64,000 nt of DNA from Silene conica (GCA_029255685.2 CM055318.2:17551001-17615000); one strand, 5' to 3'. Positions 30,560 through 43,211 are shown, counted from the first letter of the stretch. The notes: generated by a model from the letters alone, not told the origin. Translations and numbers: made by a program.

Positions 30560-32876
30560 TTAGGTACCCAAGCATACTTGGGTCCTTTGTTGTTAGTAAT
30601 CACAAATACATCTTCCTTTTTAACCCAGACTTGTCTTACATAGGTCTTTCTATATTGGTAGTAGTTGGGTTTTTTGTGTAGGTCTTAGTTTGGACTCTAG
30701 GTGACCAATTTTTGTGTGTTGCTTGTTGAGGAGTTTGTTTGGTTCTATTTTTCTTTTCTTCGTAATCAAATGTCATGTCATAGAACCATCTGTGGTCAAT
30801 GTTTCTTTCCTCAGTTTTTTTATCATCACCATCAGAGACAGAAATAGTGTCGTTTGGAATTCCTAAGGATTTAACAAACTTGACTCCGGTTTTAAAATCT
30901 TGTGCGTGTTTTACACAGTTTTCTCGGAGGTGTTCAGTATGGCCACAATAAGTGCATATTAAATACTCAGGAAGGTCGGCATATTTTCTTCTTCTAAAGT
31001 CTCTATCTGTTGGGCTTTGCTTACACTTTGAGTGATCCCTTCTTCCATAACACTCGTGTCCTAACCCCATCTTCATGTTGTTGTCGGATTGTTCAGTTAG
31101 AAAGTTTAGAACGTTAGTGTTTCCTTCCCATTTGTCGTGAACCTTCCGAGCATGAAGAAGGAGGTCTTTTAGGGAGTCTATTTCTTTCTTACATTCACTG
31201 TGGTCAGTGTTGTTAGACTCTTTTAGGTTTTGAATGTCTTTATGAAAGTCGGACACAATTTTGGCATGTTCCTTCTTGATTTTAGATAGATTGAATTCTA
31301 GATCCATAATCTTGCTTTCGAGGATCTCAACTTCTTCTAGATGAGTCTCATCTTCGACCATAATCGAAGATTTTGACTTTAGAAGCTCATTAGCCTTTCT
31401 CAAATCTGAAGTTATAGCTTCATTAGCTATAACTTTAGATTGAAGCTCTTTGATGTTGAGTTTCAGTTTTGAGGTTATAGCTTCATAAGCTATAACTTTA
31501 GACTCAAGAACCTTTTTCTCAGACATAACTGTTTCCAATTTAGCATTTGCTTCAATGCTTATTTTGGATTTCAGTTTCTTAGCTTTGGCTTTCAGAAGTT
31601 GATTTTCCTCGGCAATATCGAGGATCTGTTCCTTCAATTCATCTAATTCAAGGCTTTGCTCATGACATTGGTCTAGGGTTTTCTCAAAGTATTTGATTAA
31701 CATAGCCTTAGATAAATTCTTAACTTGACTTTTGAGTTGAAGAAAGTTTACCTCTTCATCGTCGTCATCGTCTGAGTCGGATTCTCCAAGGAGACACATA
31801 TGAGATGCTTCATCTTCATCATTGTTGTCTGAGATTAGATCTAGGCTGACGTTGCTTAGGCACAAGTGTGCTACATCTTCTTCTTCTGAGTCCTCGTCAT
31901 CCTCAGATTCTAATTCTCCCCAGCATGAAGCAAGCATTACTTTCTTGAACTCTGTTTTGGTCTTTTCTCTTTTTGACTTGTCTTTGATTTTGTCCCAGCT
32001 TGGACAATCCTTGATCATATGATCTTGTTGACCACACTTAAAACATCCTCTTTTGAAGAATGTTTGTTTGGTGTCAGTTTTCTTTTTATCGACCGTTTTG
32101 TTGTTAGGGTTTTTGTATCTACCCTTGAAAACTGCTTTCTTAAATCGTCTTGCGAATAGAACTGTTTCGTCCTCAAGTTCTTCTTCGCATACTTCGCTTG
32201 TGGAGGCTTGTAGGGCGACTCCTTTCCCTTTAGAATCATCATCGTCTTTATTTAGTATGATCTCGTGTGCCATTAAGGATCCAATCAACTCTTGGTAAGT
32301 AATCTTAGATAGATCACGTGCTTCCTCTATGGTCGTGACCTTAGGTTGCCATTTTTTAGTGAGACTCCTAAGAATCTTACGAATGATATCCTCAGAATCG
32401 ATCTTTCTGCCAAGGTTCCGCAGTTCATTAATAATACAAGAAAATCGTGCAGACATGCTATCAATAGATTCATTCTTTTCCATATTGAAAAGTTCATATC
32501 TTTGAACGAGCAAGTCTATACGATGTTTCCTGACTGCGGATGTTCCTTCATAAGCAAGTTCGAGACTATCCCATATTTCCTTAGCGGAACTACAAGATGA
32601 GAATCTATCAAATTCTGAGGTTATCATACCGTTCTGTAGGAGGCTCATGGCCTTAGAGTTTTTCTCTGCAATTTTGTAGTCACTTTCCACATAATCGCTT
32701 TCCATCTTTTCATAGGTTGTTCCATTGGCGGCGGTGACCAAGATCTTCTTTGGTCCAGTTTGGATGATCTTCCAACATTCCCAATCACATCCTTTGATGT
32801 AATGAGTCATCATATTCTTCCATAGACTGTAGTTTTTGCCATCGAAGATAGGGCACTTGAGATGCTTGGAATCCAT
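30547..32876 (-). pseudogene. gag: Sirevirus Gag (S2), 3' frameshift
   Basis: Starts at ATG 32876 ([14 protein letters not shown]), the same start chosen for S1. Both zinc knuckles are present ([14 protein letters not shown] and CTYCGHTEHLRENC), as are the acidic and coiled-coil blocks and both KVIA.EAITS repeats. An 8-bp shortening relative to S1 near 30685 shifts the frame, so the last 40 or so residues differ and the product ends at 30636. The original stop is still readable at 30547-30549. Most of Gag is intact, so the defect may be mild. Confidence 0.88.
31405..31500. repeat. GTTATAGC hairpins in S2 gag
   Basis: Two inverted repeats GTTATAGCT / AGCTATAAC as in S1; in one the loop has changed by one base while both arms are kept. 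The pol counterpart (GTTACAGCT / AGCTGTAAC) is near 29015-29040. Confidence 0.8.
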
Positions 32877-32949
32877 TGATGAAAGAGTATATAATATGGA
32901 ATCAATAGAAGGATAAAAAACTCACGCGACTAGGCGATCAAGAGCACGA

Positions 32950-32962
32950 GGCTCTGATACCA
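32950..32962 (-). other. Primer binding site (tRNA-iMet) of S2
   Basis: TGGTATCAGAGCC on the minus strand, two bases inside the right (5') LTR. Confidence 0.93.
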
Positions 32963-32964
32963 AT

Positions 32965-34440
32965 TGAAGAGTCTATTGATATAATATACTCAAGAAGGGG
33001 GAGGTTGAATTGAGTATGCCTTCTTTTTAAATCTTCTTTAATGTGTGTACGTTTGTGTGATGATCTTCGAGTAAAACAAATAAGGAGAGACACAATATTT
33101 TTGAAGTGGTTCAGTCTCACACTTTGAGACCTACGTCCACTATTCTCGATTAATAAAATTAGTACCAACTCTGGATTACAATTTTATCAACCCTACTCGT
33201 GCGACTTTGATGTTAGTCACAACTCTATCTAGATACCGTTAAATATCTAGCTACGACAAATACCGTTAAATATTTGCCTTACAATGAGTACCGCTAGATA
33301 CTCGTTCTATCTTACGTTAATAAGATAAAGTCTTCGATGTTTCTTGATGTCACAATCTTGAATGAATAAGATCAATGCTTGAGCACTTGAATCTTGAATC
33401 GGATATGACAATGATAAGCTCGAATATTGAAATAGACGATCGGCGGTTTCTCTCTTGATTTGCGTGTATATGTGTGTGTGTTTCGTGTAGACTAATATGT
33501 CATAGGTAGTCTATTTATATAGAATATGTATCTAGGTAATTCAAACCCTAGATGATTTAGGAATATTACTTAAACTAGAATACTAGTCTTTTAGTAATAC
33601 TACCTTAAATCTAATCTTAATATATTTAGGAAAGATTTAATAATATACTATATGTATTATATAAGGAATCAATTTCCTAATTCATAGTTAAGAAAGATCC
33701 TTATATAATAAATAATTAGTATCCTTATTGTATCAACTTCCTAAACCATGTCAAAAATAATAAAATATATTACCATAATATAATCTTAGTTTGTTTAGGA
33801 TATTAAATAAATACATAATATTTATTTAAATACATCCTACACGATTTATAGCAACGTGACATGTTACACGTTTCCCAAAAATCGAAACAAACCATATCTC
33901 AGATTATATATTTTGACAAATAAAATCATATAAAAATCCTTAGTTTATTTTAGTAATAAATAATTATCTCATAAGACAATTATTTATTCCTTATTAAACT
34001 TAAAGATATTTTATATAATCCTATTAAGATTAACAATTCTATTTTTAAAATAGAATACCAATTAAACACTAATTCTACACGACACTAAATTTGAAACAAA
34101 CGTTTCAACCTAAACACATATATATTCCGATCATTTCTTCATAATATAAAGTTATAGCTACGGGCTATAACTTGAATCAATCTTGTACTAAAGCTATAGT
34201 TGATAAGTATAACTTTAGTCTTTTATGCGCGCTTGAGATCGTCCATCAATCTTCGACTTAGTCAATTCCTTGACTAATATGCTTGAATCTTTTATACTTG
34301 ATTGATTAGATCTTGTTACTAATATTCTGTACACTTAGCACACGATTATACGTACGAGTATATAATATATAAATAGCTAGACTTGTCATTATCAAAACAT
34401 AAATATATATACTATATATATTTGAATATATGGTTCAACA
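32965..34440 (-). repeat. S2 5' LTR (right copy)
   Basis: 1476 bp, TGAAGAG...GTTCAACA, followed by the TSD CTTTA at 34441-34445. The promoter TATA element is in reverse near 33510-33520. Confidence 0.93.
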
Positions 34441-34445
34441 CTTTA

Positions 34446-34694
34446 TTTAAGTAGGGTACATGTGAGGTGTCCTTTCCGTATTAAAAGAACGGGTCGGATT
34501 ATTAGAACGGATATTTAAGTCGGATATTTAAATGTTGCCAAGTTTGTATTCGTCTTAAGGACTTGAGGTTCTTAAGACGGATCTTACTTATTATTAAATT
34601 AAAATCTTCCGAATTAATTATTAAAATATTATTTTATTACGTAAAATAATTTAAAACGATTAAATTAGATTTTACGAAAATACGGGCTGTTTCA
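34446..34694 (-). repeat. G1 left LTR, last piece
   Basis: Matches 48821-49063 of the right LTR. It ends GGGCTGTTTCA where the right copy ends GGGCTGTTACA. On the minus strand this is the beginning of the 3' LTR. Confidence 0.88.
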
Positions 34695-34803
34695 ATCACC
34701 CCAACTTCAAAAAGTTTCGTCCTCGAAACTCGAACGGATGTAAATCTATATACTATACCTCGAAAAGGGAAGGATGCGCGATACGCATCGATGCCTCAGT
34801 CTC
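34695..34803 (-). other. G1 3' internal end with polypurine tract
   Basis: In minus orientation it carries GTTTCGAGGACGAAAC, a perfect 6-bp stem around AGGA, then a purine tract (AAGTTGGGGTGAT) directly before the LTR. This is the usual end of plant gypsy internal regions. Integrase coding stops abruptly just upstream, so a deletion or recombination junction lies near 34804-34812. Confidence 0.65.
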
Positions 34804-37800
34804 TCATGTCTCTCTGATAGGCACAAATCGGGCACACTTAGTTAGCCTATCCACAATAACCCAAATCGCATCCTTGCCTCCAACAGTCTTAGGCAATGCT
34901 GTAACGAAGTCCATAGATATACACTCCCACTTCCACTGAGGAACGGGGAGCGGCTGTAGCAAACCACCAGGGCTCCTATGCTCTATCTTGACTTGTTGAC
35001 AAGTCAAGCACCTACTAACATAATCCAGAATGTCTTTCTTCATCCCGGGCCACCAAAATATAAGTCCTAAGTCCTTGTGCATCTTCTCTCTACCCGGATG
35101 AACTGAATACGGTGTCAAATGAGCCTCATCAAGAACCCTCTTCCTCAAATCTGGCACATCGGGGACATACATCCTACCACGGAACCTAAGGAAACCATCA
35201 GCATCAATCACCAAGTCAGGTGCAACACCACTCGAAATCTTAGCCTCGAACTTCTTGAAATCGGCATCTGAAGGTAAACTCTGACGAATCTCCCAATATA
35301 AAGACGGCTCGGCAGTCATAGCAGCTAACCAATCAAAACCACTACCCACCATCTCTAGCCTCAGCTTCCGGAACTCGGAACACAACTCATCGGGCAATAC
35401 TCTCATGGCACTCATCGAGTGAGAAGTCTTGCGGCTAAGCGCATCAGCAACTACATTGGCTTTTCCCTCATGATATAACAACTCAAGGTCGTAATCTTTC
35501 ACCAACTCTAGCCAACGTCTCTGTCTCATGTTAAGGTCTTTCTGGGTAAAAATGTACTTAAGACTCTTGTGATCTGTGAAAATACGGCAATGGGATCCAA
35601 TCAGGTAATGACGCCACATCTTCAAAGCATGAACGACTGCGGCCAACTCCAAATCATGTGTCGGATAGTTCACCTCATGAACTCTCAACTGTCTCGATGA
35701 GTAGGCTATCACCTTACCACTCTGCATCAGTACGCATCCAAGTCCTAACATCGAAGCATCACAATACATATCAAAGTCAACCCCGATCTCTGGCAAAGCA
35801 AGTAAAGGAGCGGAGGTCAACCTAGTCTTCAACTCCTGGAAAGAACTCTCACACTCGTCGGTCCAAACAAACTTAGCTTCCTTCTTCAATAACTGAGTCA
35901 TCGGGCGGGCTAATCTAGAGAAATCCTCAACGAATCTACGATAATAACCAGCCAATCCAAGGAAACTACGGATCTCCCCAGCATCTTTGGGACTCTCCCA
36001 ATCAACTACGGCCTCAATCTTCGCGGGATCAACCATAACTCCCTCACTAGATATCACATGTCCAAGAAATGCAACCTTAGATAGCCAAAACTCACACTTA
36101 GAGAACTTCGCGAACCACTTCTGTCGACGCAATATCCCAAGAATCAATCGAAGATGCTCAGCATGTTCCTCATCGGTCTTCGAATAAATGAGAATATCAT
36201 CAATAAACACCACAACACAAGTGTCAAGATACTTACTAAAGGTACGGTTCATATGATCCATGAAGATAGCAGGTGCATTAGTCAACCCAAAAGGCATAAC
36301 CACAAACTCAAAATGCCCATATCTGGTACGAAAAGCAGTCTTCGCAATATCAGCCTCTCTCACTGGAATCTGATGATAACCCGATCGAAGATCAATCTTA
36401 GAAAACCTAGAAGCACCTCTCAACTGATCAAACAAGTCATCTATCCTAGGCAAAGGATTTCTGTTCTTCACGGTCACTCGGTTCAGCTCTCTATGGTCAA
36501 TGCAAAGTCTCATGGAACCATCTTTCTTCTTAACGAACAAAACGGGAGCACCCCACGGAGAAGCACTAGGTCTAATGAAACCTTTCTCGATCATCTCTTC
36601 CAACTGTTGCTTCAACTCTTTCAACTCTGGCGGGGCCATACGGTAAGGAGCTTTAGAAATCGGTCCGGTACCTGGAACAAGCTCAATGGTAAACTCCACA
36701 TCTCTCTCTGGCGGTATCCCTGGCAAGTCATCTGGGAAAACATCTGGATACTCACAAACAATGGCTACATCCTCAAGCTTCGGTAGCGATGGTTTAGCAG
36801 CTGTAACAACACACAGGAAGGCTTGGCAACCCTTCCTAAGAAGATGAGATGCTTTCATCGAAGAGATAACACGAACACCCCTTTGAGGGCGAGTTCCCCT
36901 ATAGGAAACACGAACTCCTGAAGAACTCCTCAAGCAGATTTTCTGGTCGCAACACTCGAAGCGAGCATGGTATCGCGATAACCAATCCATACCGAGGATA
37001 ATGTCAAACTCCTCGAGAGGAAATCTCAGTAAGTCCGCTGGAAATGTGGCTTGACCAATAATAATAGGAACATCCCTATGGGACGAAGAGCAGGAAAACA
37101 CGTCTCCAGAAGGTAAGGAAATAGAAGTCTCCTCAACCAATGAAGACTCAAGAGCTAAACGGTCGGCGAACTGAGTCGATATAAATGATAAAGAAGCTCC
37201 AGTATCGAACAAAATAAGGCACTCAGCGCCAAGAACAGAAAAGATACCGGCAACAATATCTGGATGAGCCTCTGCCTCAGCCCTAGTCATCACAAAGATC
37301 TTCCCTTTTGGCTTTCCTCCCTTAGTCGCTGCAGCAGCAGTGGCAGCCTTGCCAAGTGCGGTGTTCCTCTCAGGACACTCATAAGACTTGTGCCCAAATC
37401 CATTGCAAGTATAGCACTTGAAAGCATTCTTGAAACAGTCAAAACCCGGATGAGAAGGTTTACCACAACGGTGGCAAACACTAGCAGCTGTGTCGGTGTG
37501 AACAATGGTCTTAGCAACCGGAGCAGAGAACCTCTCAAAACGCTTCTTCTGAGAAGAAGGCGAAGAAGTAGAAGGAACAAATGGTCTCTTCCCCTGGTAC
37601 ACTGATCTCTGGTGAGGAGTCACACTAGAAGTAGCAGCACGGGTCTCAGCATCTATGGCACGAATAGAACTCTCGGCCCAAATAGCATCATCATATACCT
37701 CCACAAAAGAAGTAGAGTCACGACGAACCATGCTCTCGATGCGTGGCCCTAGCTTGCCGCGGTAAAAGTAGACTCTCTCAGCCTCATCTCTGACAAACCT

Positions 37801-38314
37801 CGATGCGAAATGAGCAAGCTGGTTGAATCGGTCTGTAAACTCCTGAACTGACATCTTGCCTTGCTTCAAATCCATGAATTCTTTGAGTCGCTGCATGTGA
37901 TCTGAGCTCTTTAGGATAGAACCTCGTCTCAAGCTTATCCTTAAAAGCATCCCAATCGGACAAAGGATCAAGAGTGAAAGTAGGTCCTGTCAACGCCCAC
38001 CACCTATCGGCCTCAAGGGTAAGAAAGTGAGTGGCTAGCCGCACTCTATCCTCTCTACCCACCGAATACATAGCAAAGCTCCTCTCCATCTCTCTGAACC
38101 ACTCGGTAAGAGCTACCGGATCAACCTCGCCACCATATGTCTTCACGTGGCTACGGGACATCTGCGAAGCTATCCATGAGAAACTACCAGGACGATTAGC
38201 CTCGTTGCCTGGCGGTGGAGGAGGTGGAACATTCCCTGCTTGCTGTCTCTGAGTCTCAAGCAAATGCTGAATAGCTTGCAGCACAATGTTATCAGCAGCC
38301 CTAGGTCTCACCAT
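34804..38314 (-). pseudogene. Ty3/gypsy Gag-Pol core (Y) with frameshift and truncated integrase
   Basis: Starts MVRPRAADNIVLQ at 38314. The Gag domain ([39 protein letters not shown]) runs to about 37905, where a small indel shifts the frame; the same protein continues ([22 protein letters not shown]). Then two zinc knuckles ([28 protein letters not shown]), protease LFDTGAS, RT with FIDD and [11 protein letters not shown], RNase H ([16 protein letters not shown]) and the integrase H2C2 zinc domain (HPGREKMHK...CLTCQQVK). Integrase breaks off at FVPIRET after the first catalytic Asp (SMDF), so the second Asp, the Glu and any chromodomain are missing. Order RT before integrase defines Ty3/gypsy. 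Not functional for integration. Confidence 0.92.
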
Positions 38315-38466
38315 CCTTCAAAAGAGAAAACAAGTATTAGCTTAGCAATTAGCAATCACAAATAGACTACAAAATAAGTCCTTAGATCTACCCATCTCTC
38401 ATTCATTATTTGTTGATTTGGGCAAGTTAAGGTTGGGGGTCACATGAGTGCGTCGGGAGCAATAAT

Positions 38467-38478
38467 GCTTTGATACCA
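38467..38478 (-). other. Primer binding site of Y
   Basis: TGGTATCAAAGC on the minus strand, two bases inside the 205-bp LTR; a one-base variant of the iMet site used by G1. Confidence 0.8.
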
Positions 38479-38480
38479 TT

Positions 38481-38684
38481 TGTAACAACCCGACCCGCCA
38501 CCGTCGTAACACAAACCAATAAGATGGGTGCACACTTTTGGGCCCATTAATTGTCCTCACTTAAGCCCAAAAGCACAAGGCCTTGTTACTAAGTGGTGGG
38601 TCGAAGTTATTATAAACACATCACAAGCCTCACATTCTACCGATGTGGGACAAATCAACTTTCCTCTCATTCTTGGGGTGTTAC
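38481..38684 (-). repeat. LTR of Y (205 bp, completed by base 45973)
   Basis: On the minus strand the LTR reads TGTAACACCCC...GGGTTGTTACA. It includes the block GTCCCACATCGG and a TATAATAA element, both common in short plant gypsy LTRs. C1 inserted 1 bp from its start (minus sense), duplicating GTTAC. Unusually, the sequence before it (45974-45990) is a polypurine tract and the sequence after it is a primer site, so one LTR serves as both 3' and 5' LTR. Confidence 0.8.
38680..38684. repeat. Target-site duplication GTTAC of C1
   Basis: GTTAC at 38680-38684 and 45968-45972 flanks C1. Confidence 0.92.
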
Positions 38685-39759
38685 TGTGGGGAATAAATCA
38701 TGTATTCGCCCCAAACTTGCAGGATTATAATGAAACATACAATTGTGATTATAGTCATAAGTTAATTAAAAGCATGAAAAAGAAATCAACCTTTGGTCCT
38801 TTGTGCTTATGGCCTAAGAACAGGAATTAACACAAATTCCCTCCTATAACTTGCACCCAAGACTTAGAATGAGACGTGGCCGCGTGTGCTAGAAATCCTC
38901 TCCAACTGCCTTGCAATATTGGGAGAGCTATTTAGGTTTTAGATGTGAGATCTGAGGTTTTGGGAGAAGAAAGCTCTCAAAACCTAATTTTTCCTTGAGA
39001 TTTGTTTAAACAGTGAAACAAGAGTCCCTGACATAAGGAGAGTCCTCCTCCTTATGTAGCTCTTTTGGCCGAAATTTTCAATAGGGTAGGAGTGGGCTTT
39101 CCACTCTTACCTTATTCTAATTTGTGATTCGACCCATTTAGCTAAACTTTATTCGCGGGTTTTGTTTATAAATCGTATGCATGTTATCAGATATTAATGC
39201 AGTCGATGTATTAATAATGGTCTGATAAAATTACGATATTGTATAATTACCCAAATTAATATAACTGTTTATATTAATACGCGAATACAATATTTAATTA
39301 AATATAACCGTTTATATTTAATTTTACGAATTAATCATGCAATCCGTATTAGCTAAAATTATTTAATCCGTATTAAATAATAATCTCAACATCTTATTGA
39401 CTAATTTAATAGTCAATACCTCTGACTAACTGTTTAGTCATATCCGGCATAAATGTGATTGTATTTTCATACCTTCACATCTCTCAAACGTGTCCTATAG
39501 GTGTGACGTATAGGGACCAGTTGATCACCGCCATCCGTATGACAATAACGTCAAACTTATCTAGCAAGCCAACCGTTATTGCTAAACGTGGATCAACTGG
39601 TAATAATACAAAAGTATGCCCTTGTGATCCTTAAAGAGATTTAATAAGTCATTGTACTTAATTGTCAAGGACACCAGCCCCAACAATCTCCCACTTGTCC
39701 GTACAAGGGTATGTGCAATGACGTTATCACACTACATGTGGAGGACACAAGCTCCAACA
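38685..39759 (-). repeat. C1 3' LTR (left copy)
   Basis: 1075 bp, equal in length to 44893-45967. Visible differences are near 38698, 39101, 39565 and 39571. Confidence 0.95.
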
Positions 39760-40547
39760 AACTCCCACTTGTCCGTACAAGTGTAGGTGCGATAACCGAA
39801 TCTCATATCCTTTTAAAATTTCTCCCACTCAATGTAAGACAATTTGCAAATCCGCATTCGCAAATGTCGTATCTCACAAGCGATCTGTATCAAGAGTGGT
39901 TTCCCCGACTAGAGAGTAACTTAACTGATAAAACGAAACTGTATTCGAGCATGGCCATGCATTTCAGTTACTACTCCTCGAGTGGCCCTGAGAAATGATA
40001 AAATCCTGATAAGGGTTTGGATATTTCCCTCAACTCGAATCCTGCCGATATTGCCCAGCATGAAATAACCCAGAAAAAATCCTCTTGGCCCCTGTTACGG
40101 TGACCGTGGGAAAGAAACCAAAGTTACCCAAAATCTGTCTTAATCTCAAGAGACAGTTGAAGGTCAAAAGACTCGACTCTAAGGAACACTATGGAGGTCC
40201 TATCCACGACCAGGCACCCAATGTTAGAAAACATTTAGGACTCCATAACGTTGTCACGGGGTGTCCTACGAGATATCCGTATAACTCGCCTTTGTGATTG
40301 TTCAGTCATCCACGTGACTTATGGCTCGTTGAACCCACCATCAACCAACGTCACAAAATGATTACCTGAGTTATCAGCTCAAGTGGGTAACCAAGGACCA
40401 AAACGATGTAATGTTAATCAGTTCACTTTGTGGTGTTCAAAATTGGCGTACAATTCCACATGAAAAACAAAACATTTTATATCATAACAATAAGGTTGAA
40501 TAGAGTACACGAGAAAATGAATTATTACATGAATTCATAAAAGAGTA
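39760..40547 (-). other. C1 3' untranslated region
   Basis: The polypurine tract AAGTGGGAGTT (minus sense) abuts the LTR. The following about 780 bp up to the RNase H stop has no credible coding frame. Confidence 0.7.
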
Positions 40548-41330
40548 CTACAACTTAGGAACACATCCAATTCCCATGGAATGAATGTGCCCTTCATGCT
40601 TATCACGTGGTAATGCTTTTGTGAGAGGATCAGCTATGTTGTCATCCGTAGCGATCTTATCAATGAAAATCTCCTTTTGCTCCACGTAATCTCTGATTAG
40701 ATGAGCTTTCCGTTGTACATGCCTAGCCTTGTTGCTAGACTTATGCTCCTTAGCTTGGAAGATGGCACCTTTATTATCACAATAAACGGTGATTGGGTCA
40801 TTCGAACTAGGCACTACTGATAGTCCTTGTAAGAATTGACGCATCCATATTGCTTCCTTAGCTGCTTCTGAGGCGGCATAGTACTCGGACTCAGTCGTAG
40901 AATCTGCTGTAACACTCTGTTTAGAACTTTTCCAGCTGACAGCAGCACCATTAAGAGTAAAAACGAATCCAGATTGAGATTTCGAGTCATCTCGATCCGT
41001 TTGGAAGCTAGCATCTGCGTAACCCGTGGCGCAGAGCGTCGAGTCGCCTCCGTAAGTCAATCCCCAATCTTTAGTCCTCCGTAGGTACTTAAGAATGTTT
41101 TTTACGGCCATCCAAGGTTGTTCACCTGGATGAGCTTGGAATCGACTAGTCATACTCAATGCATATGCAACGTCTGGACGTGTGTATATCATGGCATACA
41201 TGATCGATCCTATTGCCGAAGCATAAGGAATCAAACTCATGCGCTCTTTCTCTTCCAATGACTTAGCTTCTTGAATCTTGCTCAAGTGAAGCCCAGGAGT
41301 CATAGGAAGGAACCCCTTCTTGGAGCACGT
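40548..41330 (-). pseudogene. Copia RT C-terminus and RNase H (C1)
   Basis: Reads KKGFLPMTPGLHLSKIQ (end of RT), PYASAIGSIMYAMIYTRPDV, then RNase H with GYADASFQTDRDDSKSQSG, STTESEYYAASEAAKEAIW, VYCDNKGAI and ADPLTKALP. Upstream RT sequence, including the YxDD box, is absent because the inverted segment begins near 41330. The stop is at 40548. Confidence 0.9.
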
Positions 41331-41334
41331 GTTG

Positions 41335-42668
41335 CTGCAGTCTCGAAGGGAACATACGTGATCCAGCTTCCAAGTGGATTCGAGTTATTTTTATATAACT
41401 GTTATTATGTTCCTAGTTTGTCCAAAAACATTATTTCAGTTTCTGCGCTTGACAAACTCGGCTTTTCATTTGTAATAGAGAATAATAGCTGTATTTTCTC
41501 CTTACACAATATGATTTATGGCAAGGCAGTTTCCATGAATGGAATTTATGTTTTAGATCAAACCACCGAGATATTACATGTGAATAATAAAAGATTAAAG
41601 GTAGGTGACAAAGATCAAACTTACTTATGGCATTGTCGTATGGGACACATAAATGAGAAACGCGTAAAACAGCTCATACAGAACGGAGCTATCTTGCCCT
41701 TTGATTTCGAATCATATGGCACGTGTGAATCATGTCTCATCGGCAAAATGACTCGTATTTCCTTCAAAGGTGTTGGAATGCGCGCTGCCGACCTATTAGG
41801 ACTCATACATACCGACGTATGTGGCCCTATGTCGATCAACGCACGAGAAGGCTATAGGTATTTCATCACTTTCACGGATGATTTGAGTAGATATGGCTAT
41901 GTCTACTTGATGAAACATAAAAGTGAATCCTTTGACAAGTTCAAAGAATACCAGAATCGGGTACAGAACCAGCTGAGTAGAAAGATTAAAGCACTACGTT
42001 CGGATCGTGGTGGTGAGTATCTTTCACACGAGTTTGATCAACACCTTAAAGACTGTGGCATCGTGCTACAGTTGACTCCACCTGGAACACCACAATTAAA
42101 TGGTGTGTCCGAACGGAGAAATCAAACTCTACTCGATATGGTTCGATCCATGATGAGTCACACCGTCGTGCCTGATTCATTGTGGGGCTATGCTCTTTTG
42201 TCGGCCGCTCTAATTCTTAACCGAAGTCCGTCTAAAGCTGTTGACAAGACTCCATACGAATTATGGAAGGGAACGGTCTCTAACTTGTCCTTTATACGGG
42301 TTTGGGGCTGCGAGGCTTATGTCAAGTGGAGACACGAGGATAAGCTCGGCCCGCGATCGGTCAAGACATACTTTATAGGTTATCCAAAGGGAACTTTTGG
42401 TCATTACTTCTACTCGCCAACCGAACAACGTGTTTTTGTTGCGGCTAGTGCGACGTTCTTAGAGAAAGAATTTCTCGAGAACAAGTCGAGTAATAGAACC
42501 TTCGAGTTATCGGAGGTTCAAGAACCAACTGCCGAGCAACCATTGGAGGAAACAGTTCCTTCAACCGAGGCTGCGGTAGATATTCCTGAGGAACCTAGGA
42601 GGTCGGGAAGAGTATCTATTCCTCCGGACAGATACATTGGTATGGTCGAGGAACATGATACAGATGAC
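41335..42668 (+). pseudogene. Inverted copia pre-integrase and integrase block (C1)
   Basis: An open plus-strand frame: end of the protease region (GTYVIQLPSGFELFLYNCYY), pre-integrase (WHCRMGHINEKRVKQLI...CESCLIGKM), integrase core with HTDVCGPM, RSDRGGEY and SERRNQTLL (all DDE residues present), the region VWGCEAYVKWR and the acidic linker ending RRSGRVSIPPDRYIGMVEE. It ends where RT should start. Beyond about 42668 the plus-strand frame is only the reverse complement of Gag. Strand is opposite to every other part of C1. Confidence 0.9.
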
Positions 42669-43211
42669 ATGAAGCGAATGAAGCATACGATCAACGATTA
42701 TGTTCTCACTGATCTTGCAGTTCAGGGTCTCCAGTTTCTCGATATTTTCAATCATGTTGAGAATATGTGGGCTAACAGCTTGGCCCTTCTGGAGTTTCGC
42801 CTCAAAGAAGCGACAGGTATGCTCATAAGAAACGATTCTCGGAGCTTTGGAGAATTCGTTAGAGAGCGTGGTGAAAATCTTGTTTGCACCATGGGATATG
42901 AAGCGTCTTTGCAAATTTGATTCCATTGCATAGATGAGTACGTTCTTTATCGCACCCGCTTCCATGACGAAGTCGCTATGAGCGCGAACTTCGTTGGCTC
43001 TAGCTCCAGTTCCTGGGTGTGCCGGAATGGGCTCAGTTAAATACTTAAGCTTTCCGTCAGCAATGGCAGCATTCCGTAGTGCTGCCTCCCAGTCAGAGAA
43101 GTTTGACCCATCATTCCTCAGTCTAGTTGACTGATTCATGGAGTCCATGAAGGCCTTTAGCCAGGATTCACGTGCTAGCTTGGCACTTGGCATTGGGTCT
43201 TCACCAGCCAT
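42669..43211 (-). pseudogene. gag: Copia Gag N-terminal part (C1)
   Basis: Starts MAGEDPMPSAKLARES at 43211. Contains NDGSNFSDWEAALRNAA, a copia Gag motif, LRRFISHGANKIFTTLSNEF-like and NIIVDRMLHSLH. After MLHSLH the frame runs into the inverted integrase block, so the C-terminal half of Gag with its zinc knuckle and the protease start are lost. Confidence 0.88.

Larger units (their letters stand above)
14941..34440 (-). mobile_element. S2, Sirevirus-type Ty1/copia retrotransposon, interrupted by T1
   Basis: Same family as S1 in the opposite orientation, flanked by the TSD CTTTA (14936-14940 and 34441-34445). Without T1 it is about 11.4 kb. LTRs are 1478 bp (left, 3') and 1476 bp (right, 5') and differ at about seven visible positions plus a 2-bp TA indel, so S2 is somewhat older than S1. 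Gag and pol are damaged by small deletions and a stop, and the third ORF is split by T1. S2 is therefore non-autonomous, though its ends are intact. Confidence 0.93.

Noticed and set aside
36154-36786. 210-codon plus-strand frame over the gypsy RT
   Set aside because: It is the antisense shadow of conserved RT coding sequence on the minus strand.
42669-42920. Continuation of the plus-strand integrase frame
   Set aside because: From about 42668 it is the reverse complement of Gag; only the part up to the linker is real integrase sequence.
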